Shown here in pieces: positions 43,953-52,185 of a DNA stretch of 64,000 bases (positions within the stretch are counted from its first letter, which is position 1; each line of letters starts with the position of its first letter). This DNA is from Ferirhizobium litorale. GTDB lineage: Bacteria > Pseudomonadota > Alphaproteobacteria > Rhizobiales > Rhizobiaceae. Below the pieces are notes generated by a model. The model was not told where the DNA came from, ran no database searches, and was given only the letters and a program-made list of their open reading frames with translations. The translations under genes were made by a program, and so were the position numbers. The stretch spans positions 434,001 to 498,000 of the forward strand of contig JALDYZ010000001.1 in the NCBI GenBank assembly GCA_030028905.1. The letters run 5' to 3'.

Positions 43953-44744
43953 TCAGAACTGGCTCTGGTTCATCATCATGTCATTGATCTTGTAGGCAAC
44001 TTCAGTTCGGTTCGTTGCACCGAGCTTCTTCATGATGTTGCGAATATGGACCTTGACGGTGCTTTCGCAGAGGTTCAACTCGTAGGCGATGATCTTGTTC
44101 GCCTTACCCCTGCACAAGCCCTCGACCACGGCCGATTGCCGCGCGGTGAAGGCGGACGCGATGTTGCGGTAGTTATCGCCGCGCACGCCGAGTACCTTGC
44201 GAAGAGTCATGACGCTGCTTGCCGGCACGAACCTTCCGCCGGCAATAGCTAGACTGATAGCCTGGACGCAGATCTCGATCCCGACAGAAGTGGGGATGTA
44301 TCCGCGGACGCCGAGTTCCAGCGCCTTCATCACGGACGTGAGGTCGTCATCATCCGCAAGCAGGACGACAGCCGAATTTTCGAAAGATTCAACCAGGTCG
44401 GTAATCTCCGAGACCAAATCGGGCTCGTTGATGCTGCGACTGCCGATGTTGAAAAGCACCGCGCGGACAAACTTGCCGTCGCTGTCGCTGCGCTCCCATT
44501 CCTCCAGACTGCCGAAGGTATGTACCTTTAGACCAATCTGGTGGTTGACCATTCCCTGCGCCAGGCACTCACGCTCCAGCGCTCTCTTGTCGATGATCGC
44601 CAGATAGGGTTCCAGCGCGCGGAGCTGCTCGATTTTTTCTGGGATTTGGATGCCGATTGGTCCGCGAGCAGTGCTCTTGACCGCGTTTTCGGCAAAAGTA
44701 TGCGACTGGCGCCTTTGCAGGCGCTCCATATGTTGGTGTTCCAT
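43953..44744 (-). CDS. LuxR-type regulator with receiver-like domain lacking the usual Asp
   Basis: 263 residues. Residues ~45-185 resemble a receiver: YLAIIDKRAL, then AVLFNIGS where the phospho-acceptor Asp would be (Asn here), then VVLLADDDD and VRGYIPTSVGIEICVQAISLAIAGGRFVPASS. The C-terminal LuxR HTH (~195-255) is clear: FTARQSAVVEGLCRGKANKIIAYELNLCESTVKVHIRNIMKKLGATNRTEVAYK. Probably works without phosphorylation. A GGAGG site five bases before ATG 44744 sets the start. Similar in design to the regulator at 25.7 kb. Confidence 0.87.
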   Translation of the reverse strand: MEHQHMERLQRRQSHTFAENAVKSTARGPIGIQIPEKIEQLRALEPYLAIIDKRALERECLAQGMVNHQIGLKVHTFGSLEEWERSDSDGKFVRAVLFNIGSRSINEPDLVSEITDLVESFENSAVVLLADDDDLTSVMKALELGVRGYIPTSVGIEICVQAISLAIAGGRFVPASSVMTLRKVLGVRGDNYRNIASAFTARQSAVVEGLCRGKANKIIAYELNLCESTVKVHIRNIMKKLGATNRTEVAYKINDMMMNQSQF

Positions 44745-45609
44745 GTAGCCCTCCATGACCGAATTCTGTTCGGTCCCCCGGATTTCTCGATTTGGATAAT
44801 AAAGTCTAGTTCTTCTGCTTTTTGTTTGTTTTCATACATTGATATTATATTTTTTAGGGAACGTAAATATAAGGGATGGATAAATATCGCAGGTCGTAGC
44901 AGCTTTGATTTACCGCAATCGGACAGAGCGCATCCCCGAAAAGGCTTAGTTTCCAGGTGTTTCTCCATGCGAATGGCTTTTTTCGGTGTTTCATCCTTCC
45001 CGCCGATACCGCGGGCGACGTGGTAACACTGTTGTGACACGTCAAATACGGCAATGGAAACAAATGCTTGAAAAGGGGGAGGCGATTTCCGGATGGAAAC
45101 ATCGGATTTCACGAATCTGAATTCACAAAGTATTACAGCAGCCAGAATACGTGTGACGCAGTACTGTGAGCGTCACTTATGTTATTGGACATCTCTGTCA
45201 CTCTTGTCCGGAACTTGGTGCAAGTCCCCTTCGCCACAATTTTTTGCGGCTTTGCAGCGTTGGAGACCTGCTGCCAGGGCTCTGCAGGCGTGGGAACAGT
45301 CTGGTCGCTGTTGGCGTTTAAGCGCCTTCGCATACCGATCGCCGTGCAGGTACACCGGTTGCGCGATCGCATCATCCGGATCCATAGCATCCTGACGCAA
45401 TGGCCCTACACCAAAGGAGTGTGTCTCAACAGCCCGGTGCCCAAAAGTGGCAGAAGATGGCGTTGGCGACACACTTTTGAAATAGCTGTGGGTGCATGCG
45501 ACATCCGATGAGTGCATCGAAGTTGCGCGGTAGGCGTATTTTGTCGGGCGTGGATGTTTGTCAAAGTCAATAACACATAAAAATCAAATAAAGTGTTATC
45601 GAGGGGCAG
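44745..45609. other. Large intergenic region between LuxR regulator and rmlC
   Basis: About 865 bases, divergent. AT-rich near 44800-44870 (likely regulator promoter) and 45550-45600. Just before rmlC an inverted repeat ATAACAC / GTGTTAT (45570-45576, 45593-45599) brackets an AT-rich spacer. Open frames in the middle lack start signals and I recognise no product; they could be decayed coding sequence. Confidence 0.4.
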
Positions 45610-46143
45610 ATGCGCTTTACCGAGGCGGGACTGAAGGGGGCATGGCTGGTCGATCTCGTTTCGACCTTCGATGATCGAGGATCTTTCGCGCGTACCTTCT
45701 GCGAGAACGAATTCCATGAACATGGGCTGGAGACGCGCTTTGTGCAGCATAGCATTTCCACCTCCTCGCGGCTCCATACCTTGCGCGGGATGCATTTTCA
45801 GAAGGTTCCCCACCGCGAGGTGAAGCTTGTATCCTGCCTCCAAGGTGCCGTGTGGGACGTGATGGTGGACCTGAGAACGGATTCGCCAACCTACGGAAAC
45901 TGGGCGGCTTATGAACTGTCACCGCAAAATGGCCGGCAACTCTATATTCCACGCGGCTTTGCGCACGGGTATCTGACCCTCGCCGACGACACGGTGATCT
46001 CCTATCTCATTTCCGAATTCTACTGCGCCCCTGCCGCTTCCGGGGTGCGATACGACGATCCGCGTCTCGGAATAACCTGGCCCGCGGAACCCGCTGTCAT
46101 CTCGGAAAGGGACAAGGATTGGCCGCTCCTTGGCAGTGCGTGA
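45610..46143 (+). CDS. rmlC: dTDP-4-dehydrorhamnose 3,5-epimerase RmlC
   Basis: 177 residues, cupin fold. ...GSFARTFCENEF, QHSISTSSRLHTLRGMHFQ (RGMHFQ holds the catalytic His), LVSCLQGAVWDVMVDLR (Asp/Arg site), YIPRGFAHGYLTLADDTVISYL and the DPRLGI-WP ending are RmlC signatures. It epimerises C3 and C5 of dTDP-4-keto-6-deoxyglucose on the way to rhamnose. A GAGGGGC site precedes the ATG. It stands alone, away from rmlA, and an IS5 remnant follows. Confidence 0.92.
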   Translation: MRFTEAGLKGAWLVDLVSTFDDRGSFARTFCENEFHEHGLETRFVQHSISTSSRLHTLRGMHFQKVPHREVKLVSCLQGAVWDVMVDLRTDSPTYGNWAAYELSPQNGRQLYIPRGFAHGYLTLADDTVISYLISEFYCAPAASGVRYDDPRLGITWPAEPAVISERDKDWPLLGSA

Positions 46144-46189
46144 ACGGCTGTTTAAGGGCAGGCCAAGTCAGCGAGGCGCCGACTGATCA

Positions 46190-46350
46190 TCGATACACCC
46201 ATCTTGAGGTGGGTCGGACAGCAGTCCGCAAAGGGGTCTATTCCCGCCGCATCGGACACAGCAAGGGCGGCGTGAACTCCAAGCTCATGCGGTCACAAAC
46301 AGGCCGTTTCCTGGCCGATCGCGGTCATAGCGCCGGCTGGTTCGAGAGGT
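46190..46350 (+). pseudogene. IS5-family transposase internal remnant
   Basis: About 50 residues on the plus strand include VGRTAVRKGVYSRRIGHS and KGGVNSKL, matching the region around the second catalytic segment of IS5-family transposases (normally IGRTKGGLNSKLHAV). The frame is then lost. No start, end or inverted repeats seen. Confidence 0.6.
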
Positions 46351-46368
46351 CTTTACCGCCCTGTCCGA

Positions 46369-47010
46369 CTAGCAATGGCTGCGATAGAAGGCAACGGAGT
46401 GCATGTCCTCATCTTTGTAGCGATCGTAGCAAGTCAGCCAACTGTGACAGCAGAACACATCCCGCTGTTTTTCTGATTCCATAACAAACGCCATGCGCAT
46501 GGGCCTGCCCAAAGTGTCAGCCTGAATCTTGCACAGCACGAGATCAAGCAGCGATGCTTCGAACGGATTAAAGAAGTAGAGGACCGTGGCATCCGAATAG
46601 TCCGAGGTTTCCGCCGGCTGGCAAAGAATTCTGGCCGGCGATCGTCGACCTTTTAGGCTTCCGATGTTTCGCTCGGCTATCGACGCCAAGTTGGGTGAAT
46701 ACTCTATCCCTATCACCTCTGCTACCTTTTGCTTGGCGGCAAGGCACACCACTCGCCCTTTTCCGCAACCGACGTCGACAAACGTGTCCTTGTCGCTCAA
46801 ATCCAGTTTCGAAAGTACAGATTGCGTACACGTATAGCTAACCGTCGCGTAGTGCACGTGACCGGCAGACTCGGCTTGGGCAGTGCCGTTGGTCGAGATG
46901 TTGAGCCATAGATCCTGTAGGTGGTTTTCGATGCGCCGAGCGAAATGTCCAACAATCATGGCCACCGTCCTTGTATTGCCGTCGTAACCAGTGCCGATAT
47001 GGAGTTCCAT
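46369..47010 (-). CDS. Class I SAM-dependent methyltransferase
   Basis: About 213 residues. Motif I is DTFVDVGCGKGRVVCLAA (SAM-binding Gly loop), followed by IGIEYSPNLASIAERN (acidic residue binding the ribose) and VLYFFNPF as motif IV. No membrane segment. Third gene after an NDP-sugar dehydrogenase and epimerase, so methylation of a sugar in the polymer is plausible. Start codons at 47022, 47019 and 47010 are all possible; an AGG 12 bases upstream best fits 47010. Confidence 0.8.
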   Translation of the reverse strand: MELHIGTGYDGNTRTVAMIVGHFARRIENHLQDLWLNISTNGTAQAESAGHVHYATVSYTCTQSVLSKLDLSDKDTFVDVGCGKGRVVCLAAKQKVAEVIGIEYSPNLASIAERNIGSLKGRRSPARILCQPAETSDYSDATVLYFFNPFEASLLDLVLCKIQADTLGRPMRMAFVMESEKQRDVFCCHSWLTCYDRYKDEDMHSVAFYRSHC

Positions 47011-47034
47011 GCGGCGCATCATCCTGCGACCAGT

Positions 47035-48012
47035 TCAGGCCAGATACCAGGGGTTGGCGCGTGCCCAAGCGATGGTCCGGGCAATTCCGGTGCTGACATC
47101 GGTCGTTGCTTGCCAGCCCAGGCGCTCACGAGCTTTGCTTACGTCTGGGACACGGCGTTCGATATCCTCGTAGACGGAGCCGTATTTTTTCCCGGTCTCG
47201 ATGTCGACGGGCGATAGCTGGCTTTCGCTGTGCTTGAGGCACAGATCAATCACGTCCCCTATCGCTACTTCAGTAGGGTTCCCAAGATTGAAGACCTCTC
47301 CAACGGCGTCCGGAAGCGTGGCCGCGCGCACTACGCCGTCGACCACGTCGCCGACATAGGTGAAGCATCGTGTCTGCCTGCCCCCGTCATAAACCTCGGG
47401 CGCCTCATTGCGCAGTGCCCGATAGATCGACTGGGATACCACATAAATGGGGTTCTGCCGCGGGCCGTAGACATTGAAGAAGCGGACGATGGACATCGGC
47501 ATGCCGCTTTTGCGGTAGACGCCGAACAGCATATGCTCGATCAGGGCCTTGCTGGTAGAGTAGCTCCATCGATCGACGCTGGTTGCTCCCAGGATACGGT
47601 CGTCCGTTTCCTTCCACGGCACGGCGGGGTTGCGTCCGTAGACCTCGCTGGTGCTGGTGAAAAGGATCCGCACATTGTGCTTCTCGCACAGCGCGATGAA
47701 GTTGCGCGTGCCGATGATGGCAATGTCGATTAGGCTCAGCGGGTCTTCCATGTAGTGGCGGACGCCCACGACCGAGGCCAGGTGATAGAGCGTGCTTGCC
47801 TCCGGCCGGAAAAACCGCTCGATCGTCTCCTTGTCGCGTATATCGCCCTGCATGTAGTGGAAATTGGAGTGGCCACGCGCCTCTTGCAAATTGTTCGCGC
47901 GCTCTAGCGGCATGACGTCGAGACCATAGACGACCACGCCGTCCCCAAGCAACCGATCAATCAGATGGCTGCCGATCATTCCGGCGGCGCCGGTTACCAT
48001 AGCACTGTTCAA
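47035..48012 (-). CDS. NAD-dependent nucleotide-sugar epimerase/decarboxylase (SDR)
   Basis: 325 residues. VTGAAGMIGSHLIDRL (NAD loop), TSTSEVYG, YSTSK (catalytic Tyr and Lys), RFFNVYGPRQNP and RCFTYVGDVVDGV. The STSEVYG, YGPRQNP and TRCFTYV features occur in UDP-glucuronate decarboxylases (UXS/ArnA-type) and UDP-sugar epimerases. Its start overlaps the stop of the dehydrogenase gene by four bases (ATGA-like), so it may act on that enzyme's uronic acid product. Exact reaction not assignable. Confidence 0.82.
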   Translation of the reverse strand: MNSAMVTGAAGMIGSHLIDRLLGDGVVVYGLDVMPLERANNLQEARGHSNFHYMQGDIRDKETIERFFRPEASTLYHLASVVGVRHYMEDPLSLIDIAIIGTRNFIALCEKHNVRILFTSTSEVYGRNPAVPWKETDDRILGATSVDRWSYSTSKALIEHMLFGVYRKSGMPMSIVRFFNVYGPRQNPIYVVSQSIYRALRNEAPEVYDGGRQTRCFTYVGDVVDGVVRAATLPDAVGEVFNLGNPTEVAIGDVIDLCLKHSESQLSPVDIETGKKYGSVYEDIERRVPDVSKARERLGWQATTDVSTGIARTIAWARANPWYLA

Positions 48013-49328
48013 CGCCCAACTCCCTTGTAAGCAAAGCCCAGATCTTGAATTTCGGCAATCTCGGAGCGATCGAAATAGCGGCGTCCGTCAAAGACCAGCG
48101 CGCCCGGCGCAGCTAGGCTGGCGATGCGCGCGGGCGACAAGGCCTTGAAATCGTCGTGTCCAACCAGGAAGATCACGCCGTCGGCATTGCGCAGTGTATC
48201 GTCCATTGAGGGATTGAGCACCACGCCCCAGTCGTCGGCATCTTCCTTGCGGACCATCGGATCGTGGACCCTGACGGACCGAAACCCCTCGGCTTGCAGG
48301 GCATCGAGCAGCGGCATGACCGGGGTCAGGCGCACGTCGCCGGAATTGGTCTTGAAGGCGAGGCCGAGTACCGCCAGTTGCAGGCTTGATGGTAGGCGAT
48401 CGCGGCTGCGGGCCCATTGGGCAATCTGTGAGGCGCAATAGGCCGGCATGCCGGCGTTGACCGCGCGCGAGGTCTGCGGCGTCAGCAGTTCGGTGCCGTG
48501 GCGGGTGCCGAGCGTATGCACGAACCAAGGATCCTTGGTCAGGCAGTAGCCACCGACGCCGTTGGAAGGCGTTAAAATATTGACGTAGTGCTGGCCCTTC
48601 TTGAGACTGTTTGCGCCGGCGATCACCTCGAGCACGTCCAGATCGTAAGGCAAGGCGTCGCACAGCTTTGCCAGGTCATGCGCCAGGGCTATATTGAGGT
48701 CGATCCAGAGATTGTCGGCCAGTTTGACCACCTCGGCCGCCTCGGGCGAACTCACCACAATGACATTGACGCCCAGGGTCTTCTTCCAGAAGGTCTCGGC
48801 CGCCGCGCTGCTCTCTGCGTCGAGACCACCCACGACGATCGGAAGGCTCGACAATTCGCGGATCGCCGTGCCCTCGGCCAGGCGCTCGGGACTGAAGGCC
48901 ACCAGCACATCGGCAACCTGTCGCAAGCGCTCTGCGACCACCACCCGGGTGATGCCGGGTGGCACGGTGCTCTTGACCATCACGAGTTGCCCGTCGCGCA
49001 CGTAAGGGACAATGGCTTCGGTTGCCGCATGGATATGGCTGATGTCGGGCGTGAAGTCCTCGGCGAGAGGCGTGCCGACCGTCACCAGGATGACGTCGGC
49101 ATCCGCTACGCGGGAAAAGTCGTTGCCGAAGCGCAGGCGCCCGGCCGCCTTCTGCTTCGCACACAGTTCGGCCAGCCCGGGTTCTTTGATCGGGCAGTCA
49201 CCGCGCTCGAAGGCGGCGATGAGCCGTTCGTTGACGTCTATTGCATCGACGTCGCAACCGCTGGACGCCAGCACAGAAGCAATGGTCGAGCCGATGAAGC
49301 CAGACCCGACGATAGCAACTTTGTACAT
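48009..49328 (-). CDS. Nucleotide-sugar 6-dehydrogenase (UDP-GlcNAc/ManNAc type, WbpA-like)
   Basis: 439 residues. Rossmann motif GSGFIGST (8-15), VGTPLAED (84-91), KSTVPPG (119-125), SPERLAEG (146-153), and the catalytic cysteine Cys262 in GGYCLTKDPWF. The GGxC...DPWF form is that of UDP-N-acetylhexosamine dehydrogenases (WecC, WbpA, TviB) rather than UDP-glucose dehydrogenase (GGSCFPKD). It would make a UDP-HexNAc-uronic acid with two NAD+. The frame is open upstream to 49460, but the family starts at MYKVAIVG. Confidence 0.86.
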   Translation of the reverse strand: MYKVAIVGSGFIGSTIASVLASSGCDVDAIDVNERLIAAFERGDCPIKEPGLAELCAKQKAAGRLRFGNDFSRVADADVILVTVGTPLAEDFTPDISHIHAATEAIVPYVRDGQLVMVKSTVPPGITRVVVAERLRQVADVLVAFSPERLAEGTAIRELSSLPIVVGGLDAESSAAAETFWKKTLGVNVIVVSSPEAAEVVKLADNLWIDLNIALAHDLAKLCDALPYDLDVLEVIAGANSLKKGQHYVNILTPSNGVGGYCLTKDPWFVHTLGTRHGTELLTPQTSRAVNAGMPAYCASQIAQWARSRDRLPSSLQLAVLGLAFKTNSGDVRLTPVMPLLDALQAEGFRSVRVHDPMVRKEDADDWGVVLNPSMDDTLRNADGVIFLVGHDDFKALSPARIASLAAPGALVFDGRRYFDRSEIAEIQDLGFAYKGVGR

Positions 49329-49664
49329 GAGACCCCTGCACACACTGTGGTAAGATTTCGGCCATCCTCGCATTGGCAGTTCCGTACGGTAATTCCACAT
49401 TTTGACGGTTGGAGTAACCAATCCGGCGTAGCCGCGCCCGCCTCTGCGGCGATGCAACAACGCGGTGTCGTCGTACGGTCGCGCGGCATTCTCCCAAAGT
49501 GTGATGCGGCGGCGATGCTACACGCTCGAACAATGTGATGGTCGCGATCCGGAACATGGACGTGCATCTGTCATCCTCCTTGCTCTCGCCAACATCTTGC
49601 GAAGTGCTGCAGCTTTGGATCGAAGGTCGGTTTTTGATCATTGGCGGCAGCGTCTACATCGCCA

Positions 49665-49965
49665 CACAAAGCCCGGCCTTCAAGGCGAAGGTGGCGCTTG
49701 CCGCCATCAAGGGTGAACAGACCCTGGTGGAACTTTCCCAGCAGTCCGACGTGCACGCCAATCAGATCAAGCAGTGGAAAGACCAGCTCCTTGAGGGTGG
49801 CGACAGGCGTTTTCGGCGATGACGCCAAAGAAATGATCACCGGCGAGCGCAAACTGTCCGTAGTCCGCCAGGCGAAGCTTCTCGGCTTAAGCCGTGGCAG
49901 CGTCTATTATTCGCCGCGTCCTGTGTCAGACGGTGACCGGCCACTGATGCGGCGGATCGACGCAT
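49665..49965 (+). pseudogene. IS3-family (IS407-like) transposase remnant, OrfA and start of OrfB
   Basis: OrfA reads SPAFKAKVALAAIKGEQTL, VHANQIKQWKDQLLEGG in one frame and then shifts to ...GVFGDD in another (frameshift near 49800). OrfB follows with KLSVVRQAKLLGLSRGSVYY and PRPVSDGDRPLMRRID, then ends abruptly. Left end and the DDE core are missing. A dead element between the dehydrogenase gene and an IS66 scar. Confidence 0.78.
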
Positions 49966-50083
49966 GTACTAGCGACAAGGAGTTTCTCCATGGACACTAC
50001 ATTGGAGGTTCTCAAGCTACGTCGGGGCAGGCGTGAGGTTCATCGGCACTGGCCAGACGACTCAAGGCACGGATCGAGTCGGA

Positions 50084-50401
50084 GAGTTTACCGAGGCGAT
50101 CCGCTATGTCACCTCGCGTCGCTCCATCTTCGAACGCTTCCTGACCGACGGTCGCATCGAGATTGACTCCAACATCGTCGAGCGCGCCATCCGGCCCCAA
50201 GGGATCACGCGAAAGAACTCGCTCTTTGCCGGCAGCGACGGCGGTGGCAGGACCTGGGCGACAATCGCTACACTTCTGCAGACGGCGAAGATGAACAATG
50301 TCGATCCTCAAGCATAGCTCACCCAGACCCTCGAGCGCATAGCCAGCGGCTGGCCCAGCAGCGAAATCGACGCACTCATGCCGTGGAACTACACACCCTG
50401 A
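50084..50401 (+). pseudogene. IS66-family transposase C-terminal remnant
   Basis: The C-terminus of TnpC: EAIRYVTSRRSIFERFLTDG, RIEIDSNIVERAIRP, RKNSLFAGSDGGGRTWATIA, then a premature TAG at 50315-50317, after which the same frame continues LTQTLERIASGWPSSEIDAL-MPWNY to a TGA. The internal stop and missing N-terminus show it is not functional. Confidence 0.82.
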
Positions 50402-50423
50402 ACGGCCTCGGCTTGGCGCTTAC
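50401..50423 (+). mobile_element. Probable IS66 right terminal end
   Basis: Directly after the TnpC stop the sequence ends GGCTTGGCGCTTAC. IS66-family terminal repeats begin GTAAGCG(C), so this GGCGCTTAC is the expected right end. No matching left end is present. Confidence 0.6.
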
Positions 50424-51014
50424 CTATGACCGTCTTTTCGGAACCGCTCTCGACCAGAGACAGGGCGCGGAGGCTGGGCGAGCTTTTCTACGGCAAGCGC
50501 AAGGTTAAAGGCTTCTTCGATATCTGGTTTGGCTCCAGCGAAGATTGAGGAGGCAGAATTCCACGTCACACAAACAAGCTGCCGCCCATCACTACCCGCA
50601 GGGTTCCAGATGCCGGAGCCACCGCAGTATTTGTGGCCAGGCGGGGTCGGAGAAATATCGCCAGGACGATGCGGCTATCACTGTGGCGAGTTGTCGCCGA
50701 AGACTTCCGGGCCGAGCGCCCGTGCAAACCGCCGATAACCCGTCTCAACAGGAATGACGTCAACCGTCCGCCAGATGCTGCCCGGATGTCTTCCCCGACA
50801 AACGTGATCCGACGCCTGTATTCCGCGGACTACAGCGACGAAGTCGCGGCACTCTGCCGAAAGCGCCGCGATGGTTTGAAACCAAATTCGTCCAAGAATG
50901 GCGTCGCGTCACACCTATCGGCGCGATTTGCCACCACCACCGTCGAACAGCGACGAACCAAAGGAGCGCTTTCACATACAAAGACTGATATTTCAATAAA
51001 ATCAATAAGTTCGG
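50424..51014. other. Gene-poor junction between IS66 end and tRNA-Arg
   Basis: About 590 bases with no supported gene. A 40-codon frame (50426-50548) begins three bases after the IS66 end and reads ...RLGELFYGKRKVKGFFDIWFGSS...; it could be the tail of a gene cut by the element, but I do not recognise it. Other frames lack start signals. Likely degraded DNA. Confidence 0.4.
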
Positions 51015-51091
51015 TGGCGCACCCGACAGGATTCGAACCTGTGACCTTTGGAATCGGAATCCAACACTCTATCCAGCTGAGCTACGGGTGC
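51015..51091 (-). tRNA. tRNA-Arg (anticodon CCG)
   Basis: 77 nt on the minus strand including an encoded CCA. Acceptor GCACCCG pairs with CGGGTGC; D arm GCTC-AGCTGGATA-GAG(T); anticodon loop TTCCGAT gives CCG; T arm ACAGG-TTCGAAT-CCTGT. Its 3' end points toward the exopolysaccharide locus and IS scars, the usual side for island integration. Confidence 0.96.
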
Positions 51092-51387
51092 ATGCCGAAG
51101 ACGAGGTGACTCGCCATCTGTCCGATGCTGCGGTTCTTAACCCAGGAAGCGGCCGGCATCAATGCGGAAAATGCGCGGCGGGAAAACAAGTTGGGGAGGG
51201 CGGGCACGATTGATCGCTTTACGTGCCCCGATCCGAGCTATCCCGGAACGTCGCTTGAGACTGCGCCGGCCAGAGGCGCCGGCAATGCATGCAGGGCCGC
51301 CCGCAGCTGTCACAGGTGTTCGAGGAGAACAAGGGCCGCGCAAGAGAATTGCGCGGCCTTGGATGTCTGCCCGATGCTCGTCGCTGC
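51092..51387. other. Intergenic region, tRNA upstream side / xylG downstream side
   Basis: About 296 bases. Contains the tRNA promoter area and a hairpin that probably ends the xylose-transporter transcript (listed separately). No gene seen. Confidence 0.45.
51334..51358 (-). terminator. Hairpin terminator of the xylose-type ABC transporter operon
   Basis: Stem GGCCGCGCAA / TTGCGCGGCC (10 bp) with a five-base loop, 30 bases after the ATPase stop. On the minus strand it is followed by CTTGTTCT, a weak U-tract. Confidence 0.65.
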
Positions 51388-52173
51388 TCAGGCCGGCTGC
51401 ATGGCGCCGGGGCCGGGGACCGCCTTTGGCGGGCATTTTCCGAGGATGATCATGCCGAGCACCTCGTCCTTGGTGACGTCCTCGGTGCGGGCATGGCCGA
51501 CGACCTGGCCGTTTTTCATCACCGAAATGCGGTCGGCGAGATCGAACACGTCATGGATGTCGTGGCTGATGAGGAAGATGCCGATGCCTTCCTTCTTCAA
51601 CTGCTTGATCAGTTCGCCGACCTGGGCGGTTTCCTGCGGCCCGAGCGCTGCCGTCGGCTCGTCCATGATCAGGATGCGGGCATTGAAGAGGATGGCGCGG
51701 GCGATCGCCACCGACTGCCGCTGGCCGCCGGAGAGCGCCTTCACAGGCTCCTTGAAGCGCTGGAAGTTGGGGTTGAGGCGCCCCATCACCTCGCGGGCCT
51801 TGGCCTCCATGGCGACGTCGTCGAGCGTGCCCCAGGGGGTGCGCAGCTCGCGGCCGAGATAGAGGTTGGCGGCGGCATCGACGTTGTCGGCGACGGCGAG
51901 CGTCTGGTAGATCGTCTCGATGCCGTAGCCCTTGGCGTCGCGCGGATTGTTGATCGCTGCGGGCTGGCCGTTGATGAGGATCTCGCCGGCATCGCGTCGG
52001 TAGGCGCCGGAGAGGATCTTGATCAGCGTCGATTTGCCTGCGCCGTTGTGGCCGAGCAGGGCCACGACCTCGCCCGGATAAAGGTCGATCGAGGCGTCGT
52101 CCACCGCATGGATGCCGCCGAAGGAGATGGAGATGTTCTTCATTTCCACCAGGGGAGTGCGTTGATCCGTCAT
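51388..52173 (-). CDS. Sugar ABC transporter ATPase, XylG/FrcA-like single-domain form
   Basis: 261 residues, one ABC domain only. Walker [10 protein letters not shown] (about 41-49), signature LSGGQRQ (about 147), Walker [13 protein letters not shown], and switch His in LISHDIHDV. Most XylG/RbsA ATPases have two fused domains (~500 residues); this half-size form is like rhizobial FrcA and would act as a homodimer. An AAGGAG site lies eight bases before the ATG. Last gene of the operon with the permease and binding protein. Confidence 0.88.
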   Translation of the reverse strand: MTDQRTPLVEMKNISISFGGIHAVDDASIDLYPGEVVALLGHNGAGKSTLIKILSGAYRRDAGEILINGQPAAINNPRDAKGYGIETIYQTLAVADNVDAAANLYLGRELRTPWGTLDDVAMEAKAREVMGRLNPNFQRFKEPVKALSGGQRQSVAIARAILFNARILIMDEPTAALGPQETAQVGELIKQLKKEGIGIFLISHDIHDVFDLADRISVMKNGQVVGHARTEDVTKDEVLGMIILGKCPPKAVPGPGAMQPA

Positions 52174-52185
52174 ATGTCGAACTCC

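Noticed and set aside
45093-45517. Frames of about 100 codons on both strands in the gap before rmlC
   Set aside because: No start signals, no recognised domain and mutually overlapping; kept only as an unexplained intergenic region.
50426-50548. 40-codon frame starting three bases after the IS66 end
   Set aside because: No ribosome-binding site or recognised family; more likely a chance frame or the tail of a disrupted gene, so not listed as a gene.
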